DNA of 64,000 nucleotides. Source: Myxococcales bacterium (GTDB lineage Bacteria > Myxococcota_A > Polyangia > Haliangiales > Haliangiaceae). The stretch lies in contig JAQBQF010000316.1 in the NCBI GenBank assembly GCA_028287115.1, positions 17,992 through 81,991 on the forward strand. Reading direction: 5' to 3'. Shown piece after piece: positions 43,810-51,971 of the stretch (positions within the stretch are counted from its first letter, which is position 1; each line of letters opens with the position of its first letter). The notes beneath the pieces were generated by a model, which did not search any database, was not told the origin of the DNA, and saw nothing but the letters and a program-made list of their open reading frames with translations. Both the position numbers and the translations under genes were made by a program.

Positions 43810-46260
43810 CTACCAGTGCGCTTCGACGCCGAAGGTCGCGGTGTTCTGACCACCCTGGGTCTGGTCGTGGAACAGCAGCGCGCCGTCGTAACGCAGGTAC
43901 GTCGCGAGATGGCGCACCGGCAAGCGCGTGCGGAGCGTGAGATCGATGGCTGGGCCGACGCCACCTCCGAGGTGGAGACCGATGCCGCCACCGAGCTCGA
44001 ACAGCCGCCCGATGCCGCGCTGCGCGAACGACAGCATCGTCTCGCCCTGGACATGGAGCCCGTCGACCAGCCACAGCGAGCCTTCGACGCCGAACCGCGA
44101 ACGAGCGCCGATGTCGAACCGGCCGGTGAGCGCTGTCACGAGCTCGCTCCGGCCGCGCTCGATCGCGACGCCCGCGCCAACAGACAGCGAGTAGCGCAGA
44201 GACCGACCGTAGGTCACCGATGACTCGTTCGACAGGACGAGGTCGGCGGTCGCCTCGACACCGTTCACCGCGACGGTCGGTACGGCGGCTGGGTGACGTG
44301 GTTGGAGCGTGTCCTCGTCGTCGGCGGTACCAGACGAGTCGCCTGCGTTGGAGATCCGCTTCGCCTTCTCTCTGGCCACGTCCGGTGACGTCGCGGAATC
44401 CGGGGACGGTGCTTCCTTGGCGTCGCGGTTGCGCTCGTCCTCGAGCTTCAAGGATTCGGTCGGCCTCTTGAAGTCGATGTCGACGGCCGTCTGCGCTTGC
44501 ACCGCTTGCCAGTGCATGCCCGCTGGAACGGAGACCGGCACGGCGACCGTGTGCTTGACGCCGCCTTGGACGACGACGTCTTCACCGATCGCGACCATCG
44601 AGGTCATCGGTGACACCAGTCCATAGCGCATCGCGTGTGCAGCGATCGCATTGCGGTCACCTCGGGAGACGAGCTCGTCGAGCTTCATCCGCGCCCACCG
44701 GCGCGCCATTGGACCGCGTGGTGTGGTCGCGCCTTCCGGAGCTCGCGAGGGCGTGGTGGTCGCGAGCAAGAACACATCGCCGCGCACGCGTGCGTTCGCC
44801 GACACGGCCCGCGCGACACGCGCGATCACGAGCGTTGATTGGCCCGCGCCGAGCCGCGGCAACATGGCCGGCAGCACGTCGCTCGCGGCGAGCGTGCCCC
44901 AGTTGACCGTCAGCGCCGCGGGAGGCGATGCGAGATCGGCGAGCACGTCGCGGGCGAGCGCGGAGACATCGTCGCCGATCGCGCCAAATCGGATCGTGCC
45001 GCCCGTATTCGTCGCGATCGCGCTGAGCAAGCTGCGATTGGGCGCCGGGCCGACGCCGATCACGTGAACCGGTGTGCCCGCGTGTGTGGCCGCGGCGAGC
45101 GCGGCGCGATCATCGGCGACCAGCCCATCGCTGACGAGGACGATCGATGCGCCATCGTCATGAATGTCGGCCAGCACTTTCGAGAGATCGAACGCGCCCG
45201 CCGATTTCGGCCAGCGGTCCTCGAGCGCGCTCAACGCCTGCTCCGGTGCGCGCCACTCGATGCGGTCACTGCCGGTGACGGACGCTTGATCCTTGGCACC
45301 GAGCGCACCGAACAGCGCGCGCACGAACGGATGCTCGACGGCATCGGCGTCACCGCGCATCGTCGCCGAGCGGTCGAGCACGAGGAGACAACGGACCGGC
45401 CGGGTTCGTGGTTTCACCGCCGGCGCCTCGACGACAACCGCCGCAAAGCCGCCGGTATCGGCGCTCTCGACCCAGCCGGCCTGCGGCACGTGAGCGCGCC
45501 ACCGCACGATCGCGTCGTGATCGGATTTCGGATCCGTGAACGTATAGCTGTGCTCGGTTTTGACGATCTCGTGCGTCGAGCTCGTCACGTCATCGATCGG
45601 CTCCGCGAATTCGATCGCGACCTCGGTCTTGCCGCCAGCGCCCGGCAAACCACCCGGCGTGACCCGCGAGGCATCCGGTGACCGGTCGGTATCGGGCGCG
45701 CGGCCGGTGCCTGTCGTCGGACGTCCGCTCGCGGTGCCGGGCACGTAGCGGGGCGCGACGACCATCGGCAGCACGAGATCCCAGGAGCCGGCTTGATAGC
45801 GCGCGACCGTATCGAACCGCAGCGTGACGACCACCGTGCCGTGTGGAGCAATCGCGGACACCGTCTGCGTGAAGATATCGGGCCGTTCTTGATCGAGGAG
45901 CGCGGCCCCGAGCCCTGCCGCGACTGCCTGTTCGTAGCGGACCTGCGCTCGCTCGCGGGTCTCGATCTGGGCATGGATCGTGCGGCTACCCGCCTTGATC
46001 GCCATCGCCGAGACCGCCGCATCGAACGGCAACGGAAAGATGTACGTCGCCTCCGTCGCGCGATCGGTTTCGTTGCGAAACGTCTGCTGCACGATCGTCT
46101 CGACGATCGGCCCACGCACCGTGACCTCGAGCTTGCTGTCGAGCATCGCGAGCGGCGTGCCGCCCGCTGTCGGATACATGCCCATGCGGCGCGGCATCTC
46201 GCTCGCACGCGCGCTCGCGCATAGCGCGACAACGGCGACGGCGATCACAGTACGCAGCAT
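43810..46260 (-). CDS. VIT - VWA - beta-barrel protein
   Basis: An 816-residue protein with a signal peptide (VIAVAVVALCASARAS). Residues 35-155 form a VIT domain (GGTPLAMLDSKLEVTVRGPIVETIVQQTF, TYIFPLPFDAAVSAM, ERAQVRYEQAVAAGLGAALLDQ). Residues 278-430 form a VWA domain with a MIDAS-like DRSAT (consensus DxSxS, here with Thr) and IVLVSDG. The family motif YGLVSPMTSMVAIGE follows near residue 520. The last 170 residues (SLSVGAGVAIERG ... FELGGGIGLHLGGGV ... TFGVEAHW) are alternating strands ending in Trp, as in an outer-membrane beta-barrel. Such a barrel on a VIT-VWA protein is unusual. Function is unknown; an adhesin or envelope sensor is possible. Confidence 0.75.
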   Translation of the reverse strand: MLRTVIAVAVVALCASARASEMPRRMGMYPTAGGTPLAMLDSKLEVTVRGPIVETIVQQTFRNETDRATEATYIFPLPFDAAVSAMAIKAGSRTIHAQIETRERAQVRYEQAVAAGLGAALLDQERPDIFTQTVSAIAPHGTVVVTLRFDTVARYQAGSWDLVLPMVVAPRYVPGTASGRPTTGTGRAPDTDRSPDASRVTPGGLPGAGGKTEVAIEFAEPIDDVTSSTHEIVKTEHSYTFTDPKSDHDAIVRWRAHVPQAGWVESADTGGFAAVVVEAPAVKPRTRPVRCLLVLDRSATMRGDADAVEHPFVRALFGALGAKDQASVTGSDRIEWRAPEQALSALEDRWPKSAGAFDLSKVLADIHDDGASIVLVSDGLVADDRAALAAATHAGTPVHVIGVGPAPNRSLLSAIATNTGGTIRFGAIGDDVSALARDVLADLASPPAALTVNWGTLAASDVLPAMLPRLGAGQSTLVIARVARAVSANARVRGDVFLLATTTPSRAPEGATTPRGPMARRWARMKLDELVSRGDRNAIAAHAMRYGLVSPMTSMVAIGEDVVVQGGVKHTVAVPVSVPAGMHWQAVQAQTAVDIDFKRPTESLKLEDERNRDAKEAPSPDSATSPDVAREKAKRISNAGDSSGTADDEDTLQPRHPAAVPTVAVNGVEATADLVLSNESSVTYGRSLRYSLSVGAGVAIERGRSELVTALTGRFDIGARSRFGVEGSLWLVDGLHVQGETMLSFAQRGIGRLFELGGGIGLHLGGGVGPAIDLTLRTRLPVRHLATYLRYDGALLFHDQTQGGQNTATFGVEAHW

Positions 46261-46310
46261 GCCTTGGACATTACACGCACCGGCCGGGCAGCCGATCTAA
46301 TGAAATCAGG

Positions 46311-46460
46311 CTACTGACAGGGGCCGGCCGTGAACGTCGCGTCTTGTGGATCGCCCGCGATGCTGCCGGCGCCACCGAAGGTGTGCGAACCGTCGGGCAC
46401 GGCGTGCCCCACGCTCGAATTGCAGCCCGAGAGCACGAGCCATGCGACCAGCTTCCTCAT
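46311..46460 (-). CDS. Very small lipoprotein (49 residues)
   Basis: An ATG-to-TAG frame encoding 49 residues beginning MRKLVAWLVLSGCNSSVG, with a lipobox LSGC at residues 10-13. The mature 37-residue part is GHAVPDGSHTFGG..., ending TAGPCQ. The frame fits well in the 263-base gap between the VIT/VWA gene and the next minus-strand gene. It is small and has only a weak ribosome site (CGCGGG), so confidence is limited. Confidence 0.5.
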   Translation of the reverse strand: MRKLVAWLVLSGCNSSVGHAVPDGSHTFGGAGSIAGDPQDATFTAGPCQ

Positions 46461-46523
46461 CCCGCGACAGCGTAGGAGTGACGCTGCGCGTCGACAACGA
46501 CCAACGCGGCGGTCACCAGAATG

Positions 46524-47324
46524 TTACGAGTGCTGGCTCTCGAGCCCGCGCGGTGACAACGAGCTGACGCGAATCCCGTCGACGATCGCGAGTGCGGTCG
46601 ACGTCAGATCCGCAAACGCATCGGAGCCGACGACGTCGCGCGCCGCGGGATACACGACGACGATCGATCCGATCAGCTCGATCACGAGATCGCGACGACC
46701 GGCCTTCTCGAGCGTCGCATGCAGGCCCGCTGCGACGAGCTCGGCGACGCGTCCACGCTCGTGCGAGTACGCGCGCCAGTGCGCCGGCAGCATGACCTCG
46801 ATCGGCTTTGGCGGGAGCGCGTCCGGCATCTCGGCGGGATACGAGCGGCCGAGGCCGAGCCGATCGCGCAGGTTCTTGGCGATGTGACCACCGCGTTCGA
46901 TCCAGTTGTCGTCCTCGAGCTCGTCGCCCTTTCCGACGCGCTTGAGCAAGATGTGCGGGAACTCGCGATCGATCTCGCACACCACGACGCTGACCACGCC
47001 GCCGATCCGGAACGGTGGCTCGACGGGTAAATACGCCCACTCGCCTCGCCTCTCGCGCAAGGTCTCGAGATCGAACGCGGTGACATCGATGTCGCCACCT
47101 TCGCGTGCGATCGCACCGTGCACGACGCGCCGCTCGAAGCCACCATCGGCGAGACACCACAGCGCCGTCTTCTGGAGCGCCGTCGAGACGTGCGATAGAT
47201 CGTAGGCCGGTGCGAGTCCGGATGCGCTCGCGGCGGCCACCTGATTGGATCGCCGGAACATCCCGCGACCCGCGAGTAGCGCGGCACCTGCCGCGAGGCC
47301 GCCGATGAAGAACCAAGCTGGCAC
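46524..47324 (-). CDS. Membrane-anchored hypothetical protein
   Basis: About 266 residues from a GTG (VPAWFFIGGLAAGAALLAGRGMF), which gives an N-terminal membrane anchor. The remainder is soluble and mixed alpha/beta: STALQKTALWCLADGGFERRVVHG, IDVTAFDLETLRERRGEWAYLP, VCEIDREFPHILLKRVGKGDELED, and a C-terminal part (RVAELVAAGLHATLEKAGRRDLVIELIGSIVVVYP). It has no known motif and I do not recognise it. Downstream of ogt by 10 bases on the same strand, so it may be the end of the ada-ogt unit, though a shared role is not implied. Confidence 0.6.
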   Translation of the reverse strand: MPAWFFIGGLAAGAALLAGRGMFRRSNQVAAASASGLAPAYDLSHVSTALQKTALWCLADGGFERRVVHGAIAREGGDIDVTAFDLETLRERRGEWAYLPVEPPFRIGGVVSVVVCEIDREFPHILLKRVGKGDELEDDNWIERGGHIAKNLRDRLGLGRSYPAEMPDALPPKPIEVMLPAHWRAYSHERGRVAELVAAGLHATLEKAGRRDLVIELIGSIVVVYPAARDVVGSDAFADLTSTALAIVDGIRVSSLSPRGLESQHS

Positions 47325-47334
47325 GGACCGAAGG

Positions 47335-47847
47335 CTAGCAGACCGTCGACGATAAGCAGAGCGCGGATGTCTGCCTCGTGGCCCGGCGCCGCTCGTGATC
47401 GAGTAGCCAGCGCTTCGCCGGCATGCCGCCGGCGTAACCGGTGAGCTCGCCACTCACAGCGATCACGCGGTGACAGGGTACGATGATCGAGATCGGGTTC
47501 TTCGCATTCGCGGCGCCGACCGCACGACTCGCAGAGGGCCGGCCGATCGAGCTCGCGAGAGATCCGTAGCTGCACGTCTCCCCGTACGGAATTCCCGAGA
47601 GTGCATGCCACACGCGCTCCTGAAATCCCGTGCCGCGCGCGCCGAGCGCGAGCTCGAACACGGTGCGCTCGCCGGCGAAGTACTCGGCCAGCTGGTCCGC
47701 CGCGGCCGTCAGGATCTTGCTGCGGCTCGCCGCGGCGTCGAACGCCGGCTTCTGATCGGGCAAGTACACGCCGACGAGCTCGTCGTCGCACGCGTACAGG
47801 CGGAGGTCTCCGAGAGGACAAGACATCGTCAACATCGCGAGCGTCAT
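47335..47847 (-). CDS. ogt: Methylated-DNA-[protein]-cysteine S-methyltransferase
   Basis: A 170-residue single-turnover DNA repair protein that transfers the methyl group from O6-methylguanine to its own cysteine. The active site is VPCHRVIAVSGELTGYAGG, with the helix-turn-helix-like FQERVWHALSGIPYGETCSYG before it and ASRAVGAANAKNP. ATG at 47847 is preceded by AAGGAG. Its start overlaps the stop of the AdaA-AlkA gene by 4 bases, giving an alkylation repair pair. All catalytic residues are present. Confidence 0.94.
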   Translation of the reverse strand: MTLAMLTMSCPLGDLRLYACDDELVGVYLPDQKPAFDAAASRSKILTAAADQLAEYFAGERTVFELALGARGTGFQERVWHALSGIPYGETCSYGSLASSIGRPSASRAVGAANAKNPISIIVPCHRVIAVSGELTGYAGGMPAKRWLLDHERRRATRQTSALCLSSTVC

Positions 47848-49298
47848 TTGCCGGCTCCTTCCGAGAGCTGTGTCCACAGGTGCATGACGGCGTACGACCG
47901 AAATGGCCGCCACGCCTCGGCGCGCGCCTCCGCGGCTTTCGCGCCGCTCCGCCGCAGTGCCTTTTGAACGCCGAGATCCATCGCCGGAAACGCATCCGGC
48001 AGGTGGAGTGCGCGCATCGCGAGATAGTGCGCGGTCCACGGTCCGATACCGGGAAGCTCCACGAGCTGCGCGACAAACGCGTCGAGCTCGCAGATGCCGT
48101 CGAGCTTGATCGCGGCCGTCGCGACTTGCTCCGCGAGCTTGTGGATCGCGAGCGCGCGCGTCATCGGCATGCCGATCTTGACGATCCGCTCGGCACCCCC
48201 GGCGACGACCTCGACCGGCGTCGGAAACCGATGCGTGAGGCCGGCGATCGGCGCATCGAGCGTCACCGCGGCGCCGAGCTGAGCCGCAAAGCGCCCGGCG
48301 AGCGTCGTCGCAGCCGCGACCGAGACTTGCTGGCCGAGCATCGCGCGTATCGCGGCTTCGAACGGATCGATGGCACCGGGGAGCCGGAGGCCAGGACGCG
48401 CCGTGATCATCGCGGCGAGCGCGCGATCCTTGCGCAGCGTGTTTCCGATCAGATCCGGCCGCGCATCGAGATCGAACATCCTGCGCACGCGGGCGACGAG
48501 CGACATCAGGACCGGCAGCAGCGCGGGCGAAGCGGTGAGCAGCAGCGCCGCACGATCGCGCGCCGGCGTGACTTCGATCGCGCCGACGTGCCCGGCGAGG
48601 TGAACGACGCGCTGATACGAAGCATCGCCGACGACCTCGACGCCGGGAATCGCGCGACCGCGCAAGAAACCGATCAGCTGCGCCCAATCGTACGGCTCGC
48701 GATAATCGAGCCGCAGCGTGATGCTGCTCGCGCGCGCGCTCGCGTGCTTGCGTCGCAGCTGCGAGGGCGCGCTCCCCATCCGATCGATGAACACCGCGTT
48801 GAACCGCCGCACGCTGCCGAACCCGGCCGCAAACGCGATCTCCGTCAGCGGCAACGCCGTGTCCTGCAAGAGCTGCTTCGCGAGCGCGAGGCGCCGGCTC
48901 TGCGCGAGCTCGACCGGCGAGACACCGATGCGAATCTCCATCGCGCGGCGCAGATGGCGCGCCGACACTCGAAGCTCCTGTGCGAGGTCGTCGAGCGAGC
49001 CTTCGTTCAGCGCGCCTTCGGTGATCCGCTGGGTCGCGGACGCAACGAGGACGTCGACCGCGTCGACCGGCGCATTGCCGGGCGCGAGCTCCGGACGGCA
49101 GCGAAAGCACGCGCGAAACCCGGCCTGCTCGGCGGATGCCGGCGTCGCGAAGAAGGCGCAGCGTGCACGCCCAGGTGTGCGCGCCGGGCAGATGGGCCGG
49201 CAATAGATCCCGGTCGTCTGGACGCCGACGAAGAACACGCCGTCGAAGCGTGGATCGCGGGCTGCGAGCGCCTCGTAGCGAGCATCATCGGTGAGCAC
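47844..49298 (-). CDS. alkA: AdaA - AlkA fusion (methylation-sensing regulator and DNA glycosylase)
   Basis: A 484-residue fusion from GTG (VLTDDARYEALAARDPRFDG). Residues 5-75 are the Ada zinc-cysteine domain with all four cysteines (GIYCRPICPARTP, RARCAF, FRACFRCRPE), which takes methyl groups from phosphotriesters. Residues 85-190 are an AraC helix-turn-helix (LNEGSLDDLAQELRVSARHLRR; LTEIAFAAGFGSVRRFNAVF). Residues 200-484 are AlkA-type N-terminal domain plus HhH-GPD (LPGIGPWTAHYLAMRAL, catalytic Asp in FPAMDLGV). It should activate the alkylation response and excise N3-methyladenine. No in-frame ATG is present near the start. Coupled to ogt. Confidence 0.92.
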   Translation of the reverse strand: MLTDDARYEALAARDPRFDGVFFVGVQTTGIYCRPICPARTPGRARCAFFATPASAEQAGFRACFRCRPELAPGNAPVDAVDVLVASATQRITEGALNEGSLDDLAQELRVSARHLRRAMEIRIGVSPVELAQSRRLALAKQLLQDTALPLTEIAFAAGFGSVRRFNAVFIDRMGSAPSQLRRKHASARASSITLRLDYREPYDWAQLIGFLRGRAIPGVEVVGDASYQRVVHLAGHVGAIEVTPARDRAALLLTASPALLPVLMSLVARVRRMFDLDARPDLIGNTLRKDRALAAMITARPGLRLPGAIDPFEAAIRAMLGQQVSVAAATTLAGRFAAQLGAAVTLDAPIAGLTHRFPTPVEVVAGGAERIVKIGMPMTRALAIHKLAEQVATAAIKLDGICELDAFVAQLVELPGIGPWTAHYLAMRALHLPDAFPAMDLGVQKALRRSGAKAAEARAEAWRPFRSYAVMHLWTQLSEGAGK

Positions 49299-49366
49299 GT
49301 GATGGAGGTACCACGTGGTCGCGACATCGACTGGCCGTTTCCGGACCAGGCGGCAACTTCGTTTCG

Positions 49367-49549
49367 TTAGCGATCTTCGGTGCGGTACTGCGGATCCGGC
49401 TCGAACAGGACCCCGCTGACCGGCGCGACGACCCAGCCATCCTCGCGGCGGTTCGCGGCGGCGATCAGCTGCGCTCGATGCGCGGGATCGAGCCCCTGCC
49501 ATTCCTCAGCGGTCATCATGAAACCCGCCAACGCGATGTCACCTCTCAT
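49367..49549 (-). CDS. Small hypothetical protein
   Basis: A 60-residue frame (or 49 from the ATG at 49516) reading MTAEEWQGLDPAHRAQLIAAANRREDGWVVAP ... PQYRTEDR. It is acidic and helical at first. Its AEEW start is similar to that of Uma2-type nuclease leaders, but the rest of that domain is missing. GGAAG is 1 base before the longer start. It could be a real small gene or a random frame; no partner family is known. Confidence 0.4.
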   Translation of the reverse strand: MRGDIALAGFMMTAEEWQGLDPAHRAQLIAAANRREDGWVVAPVSGVLFEPDPQYRTEDR

Positions 49550-49597
49550 GCTTCCACAATCGGCATCCGACGACGCGTTGGCAAATTTTCGTGCTAG

Positions 49598-50629
49598 ATG
49601 ACGGCGGTGCCACGCGAGGTGACATCTCGCTACATCGATCCACTTACACAAGTGTGGCTCGGAGCGGCGCGCCTTGTAGGGCTGCACGTCGTCCGAACGC
49701 CCGATGCATACGCCTCGACCGACGGACGCGGGACGCTCGCGATCGGTGAGGACACGGCGCTCGACGCGGACGACAGTCTCGCGCAGATGATCTTCCACGA
49801 GCTCTGCCACTCACTCGTCGAGGGAGAATGCTCGTTCGAGGCGCCCGATTGGGGCATGGACAACACCGGTCCCGACCACGACTGGCGCGAGCATGCCTGC
49901 TTGCGCGTGCAGTGGGTGCTGACCGGCCGGCACGGGCTGCGCAAGCTGTTCGCGCCGACGACCGAGTTTCGCGCGTTCTGGGATCGGCTGTCGGGCGATG
50001 TGCTCGCGGATCGCACCGAGCGATCGGTGGAAGCGGCGATCTCGGCGCTGCAGCGATCGTCACGCGCGCCCTGGGCGCCTGCGCTCTCGGAGGCGCTCGC
50101 CGCGACCGCACGGATCGCGAGCAACGCACTGCGCTTTGCAGATCCGGACACCCTGTGGTCGGCCGTCGCGAGCGCGCCCGCATTGCATCCAACCGGTCTG
50201 CCGCTCGGCGAATCGGCCGGCACGTGCGGCACGTGCGCGTGGCGCTTCGATTCGCGCGGCAAGCTCGCGTGTCGCCAGTCGGGCAGTCGCGTCGATGCGG
50301 CGTGGCCGGCATGCGAACGCCACGAGGCCGCGCTCGATTGCCAGACGTGCGGTGCGTGCTGCCGCGCTGCCTATCACTCCGTCGAGGTCAGCAAGCGTGA
50401 CCCCGTCGTCAAGAAACACCCGAGCATGATCGTCGATCGCGGCACGTACCTCGAGGTCCTGCGCGACGGCGATCGCTGCGCAGCGCTCGAAGGTGGCACG
50501 CTCGCAAACGACAAGCGCGAGCCGTTCCGCTGCGTGATCTACGACGACCGCCCGAAGACGTGCCGCGACTTCACGCTCGGCTCGGCGAACTGCCTGACCG
50601 CACGCCGCCGCGTTGGGCTCAGTCAGTAA
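49598..50629 (+). CDS. HExxH metallopeptidase-like / YkgJ cysteine-cluster fusion
   Basis: A 343-residue protein from ATG. The first 110 residues contain a zinc-metallopeptidase-like helix MIFHELCHSLVEG (HExxH) followed by a further His (DHDWREH) that may be the third ligand. A middle helical part follows. A CGTCAWRF cysteine pair is at about residue 207. The last 110 residues are a YkgJ-like cluster (CQTCGACCRAAY, then CAAL, CVIYDDRPKTCRDFTLGSANC) that in this family binds Fe or Zn. The combination of these domains is not one I know. Cytoplasmic; convergent with the flotillin gene 3 bases on. Confidence 0.75.
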   Translation: MTAVPREVTSRYIDPLTQVWLGAARLVGLHVVRTPDAYASTDGRGTLAIGEDTALDADDSLAQMIFHELCHSLVEGECSFEAPDWGMDNTGPDHDWREHACLRVQWVLTGRHGLRKLFAPTTEFRAFWDRLSGDVLADRTERSVEAAISALQRSSRAPWAPALSEALAATARIASNALRFADPDTLWSAVASAPALHPTGLPLGESAGTCGTCAWRFDSRGKLACRQSGSRVDAAWPACERHEAALDCQTCGACCRAAYHSVEVSKRDPVVKKHPSMIVDRGTYLEVLRDGDRCAALEGGTLANDKREPFRCVIYDDRPKTCRDFTLGSANCLTARRRVGLSQ

Positions 50630-50631
50630 CG

Positions 50632-51969
50632 TTACCCGCCGGCCGGCTTCGTGCCAGCCGCGCCGGGCTGCGTCGGCGGACGCGTCCGCGACGGTGCCGG
50701 TGGAATCGTCACTGCCGGTAGCGCGCGCTGGCTCATGGCTTGCGCGATCGCGGTCAGATCGACGCCGAGCATCTGCTTGAGCTGCTCCGCCGTGATCGCC
50801 GCTTTCATCGCGAAGTTGCCGCTGCCGGCGAGCTCCTTGTCGATCACCGTCATCTTGTTGATCGGCATCTCGCCGACGGTCGACATCATCGTCCCGACGA
50901 GGCTCTGCAGCTTCTGCGCGACGAAGATCTGGCGCGCGCTGTCGCCGGCCTTCGCCCACGTGTCGCCGAGCGAGCGAATCGCCGTCGCGGTCGCCTTGCC
51001 CTCTTCGACGATCTTCGAGGCCGCGCCGCGCGCTTGCGCGACCATCTGCGACTTGCGCGCTTCCGCCGGCTTCACCTTGTCGGCGATCAGCTGGAACCGG
51101 ACCTGCGCGAGCCGCGCACGCTGGACCTCGACCTCCGCGACGGCCTTCGCGAGCAGCGCCTGGACTTGGCCCTTTGATTCGGCGATCAGCGCGCCCTTGC
51201 GGGTCTGCGCCTCGGCGATCCGGCGTAGGCCTTCCGCGCGCGTCGTCGCGATCTCGGCTTCGACCTTCGCGATCTCCTGGTTCTGGAGGTTCTGTGCCGC
51301 ATTCTCGGCGGACAGCGCGTGGTTCTCGGCTTCCGCGATCCGCGACCGCTTGAACAGCTCGGCCGTCGAGCGGCGGCCGATCGACGCGAGATAACCCTTG
51401 TCGTCGGACACGTGCTGGATCTTCAGCGTGTCGAGCTCGAGGCCGAGGCGCGCGAGATCGTGATCCGCCTCGTGCAGCAACTCACCCGCGAACTTCTCGC
51501 GGTCCTGATTGACCTCTTCGGGCGTCAGCGTCGACAGCACGCCGCGGAGGTTTCCTTCGAGCGTCTCGCGCGCGACGCTCATGATCTGGTCGCGCGTCAC
51601 GCCGAGAAACCGCTCCACTGCATTGGCGAGCTGGTCCGACTTGCTCGAGACCTTGACGTTCGCGACGCCTTGCACGTTGAGCGGAATACCGCCACGCGAG
51701 TACGCGCCCTGGACGCGCAGCTCGATCATCATGTTCGTCAGATCCATCCGATCGACGACCTCGATCAGTGGGATCCGGAGGCCGCGCCCACCTTGGACGA
51801 CGCGATAACCGACGATCCGCCGCTCGTCGTCACCGAGCTTGCGATGCCCGCCCGAGAAGATCAGCACTTCGTTCGGCGGGCAGATGTAGATGATGCGCGA
51901 GATGATCATCGCGAGCACGATGATCGCTCCGACGATCGCGACGCCTCCGACAAGCACGAGGTTCTGCAT
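50632..51969 (-). CDS. Flotillin-like SPFH protein 2
   Basis: A 445-residue membrane-anchored protein: N-terminal TM helix (LVLVGGVAIVGAIIVLAMII), SPFH domain (YICPPNEVLIFSGGHRKLGDDERRIVGYRVV, VQGAYSRGGIPLNVQGVANVKV, ARETLEGNLRGVLSTLTPEEVNQDREKFA) to about residue 190, and a long coiled coil (ENHALSAENAAQNLQNQEIAKVEAEIATTRAE). The last part is Pro-rich. Flotillins assemble membrane microdomains. It shares the layout with its upstream neighbour (two bases apart) but the coiled coils have diverged. Downstream member of the NfeD-like / flotillin / flotillin unit. Confidence 0.88.
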   Translation of the reverse strand: MQNLVLVGGVAIVGAIIVLAMIISRIIYICPPNEVLIFSGGHRKLGDDERRIVGYRVVQGGRGLRIPLIEVVDRMDLTNMMIELRVQGAYSRGGIPLNVQGVANVKVSSKSDQLANAVERFLGVTRDQIMSVARETLEGNLRGVLSTLTPEEVNQDREKFAGELLHEADHDLARLGLELDTLKIQHVSDDKGYLASIGRRSTAELFKRSRIAEAENHALSAENAAQNLQNQEIAKVEAEIATTRAEGLRRIAEAQTRKGALIAESKGQVQALLAKAVAEVEVQRARLAQVRFQLIADKVKPAEARKSQMVAQARGAASKIVEEGKATATAIRSLGDTWAKAGDSARQIFVAQKLQSLVGTMMSTVGEMPINKMTVIDKELAGSGNFAMKAAITAEQLKQMLGVDLTAIAQAMSQRALPAVTIPPAPSRTRPPTQPGAAGTKPAGG

Positions 51970-51971
51970 GA

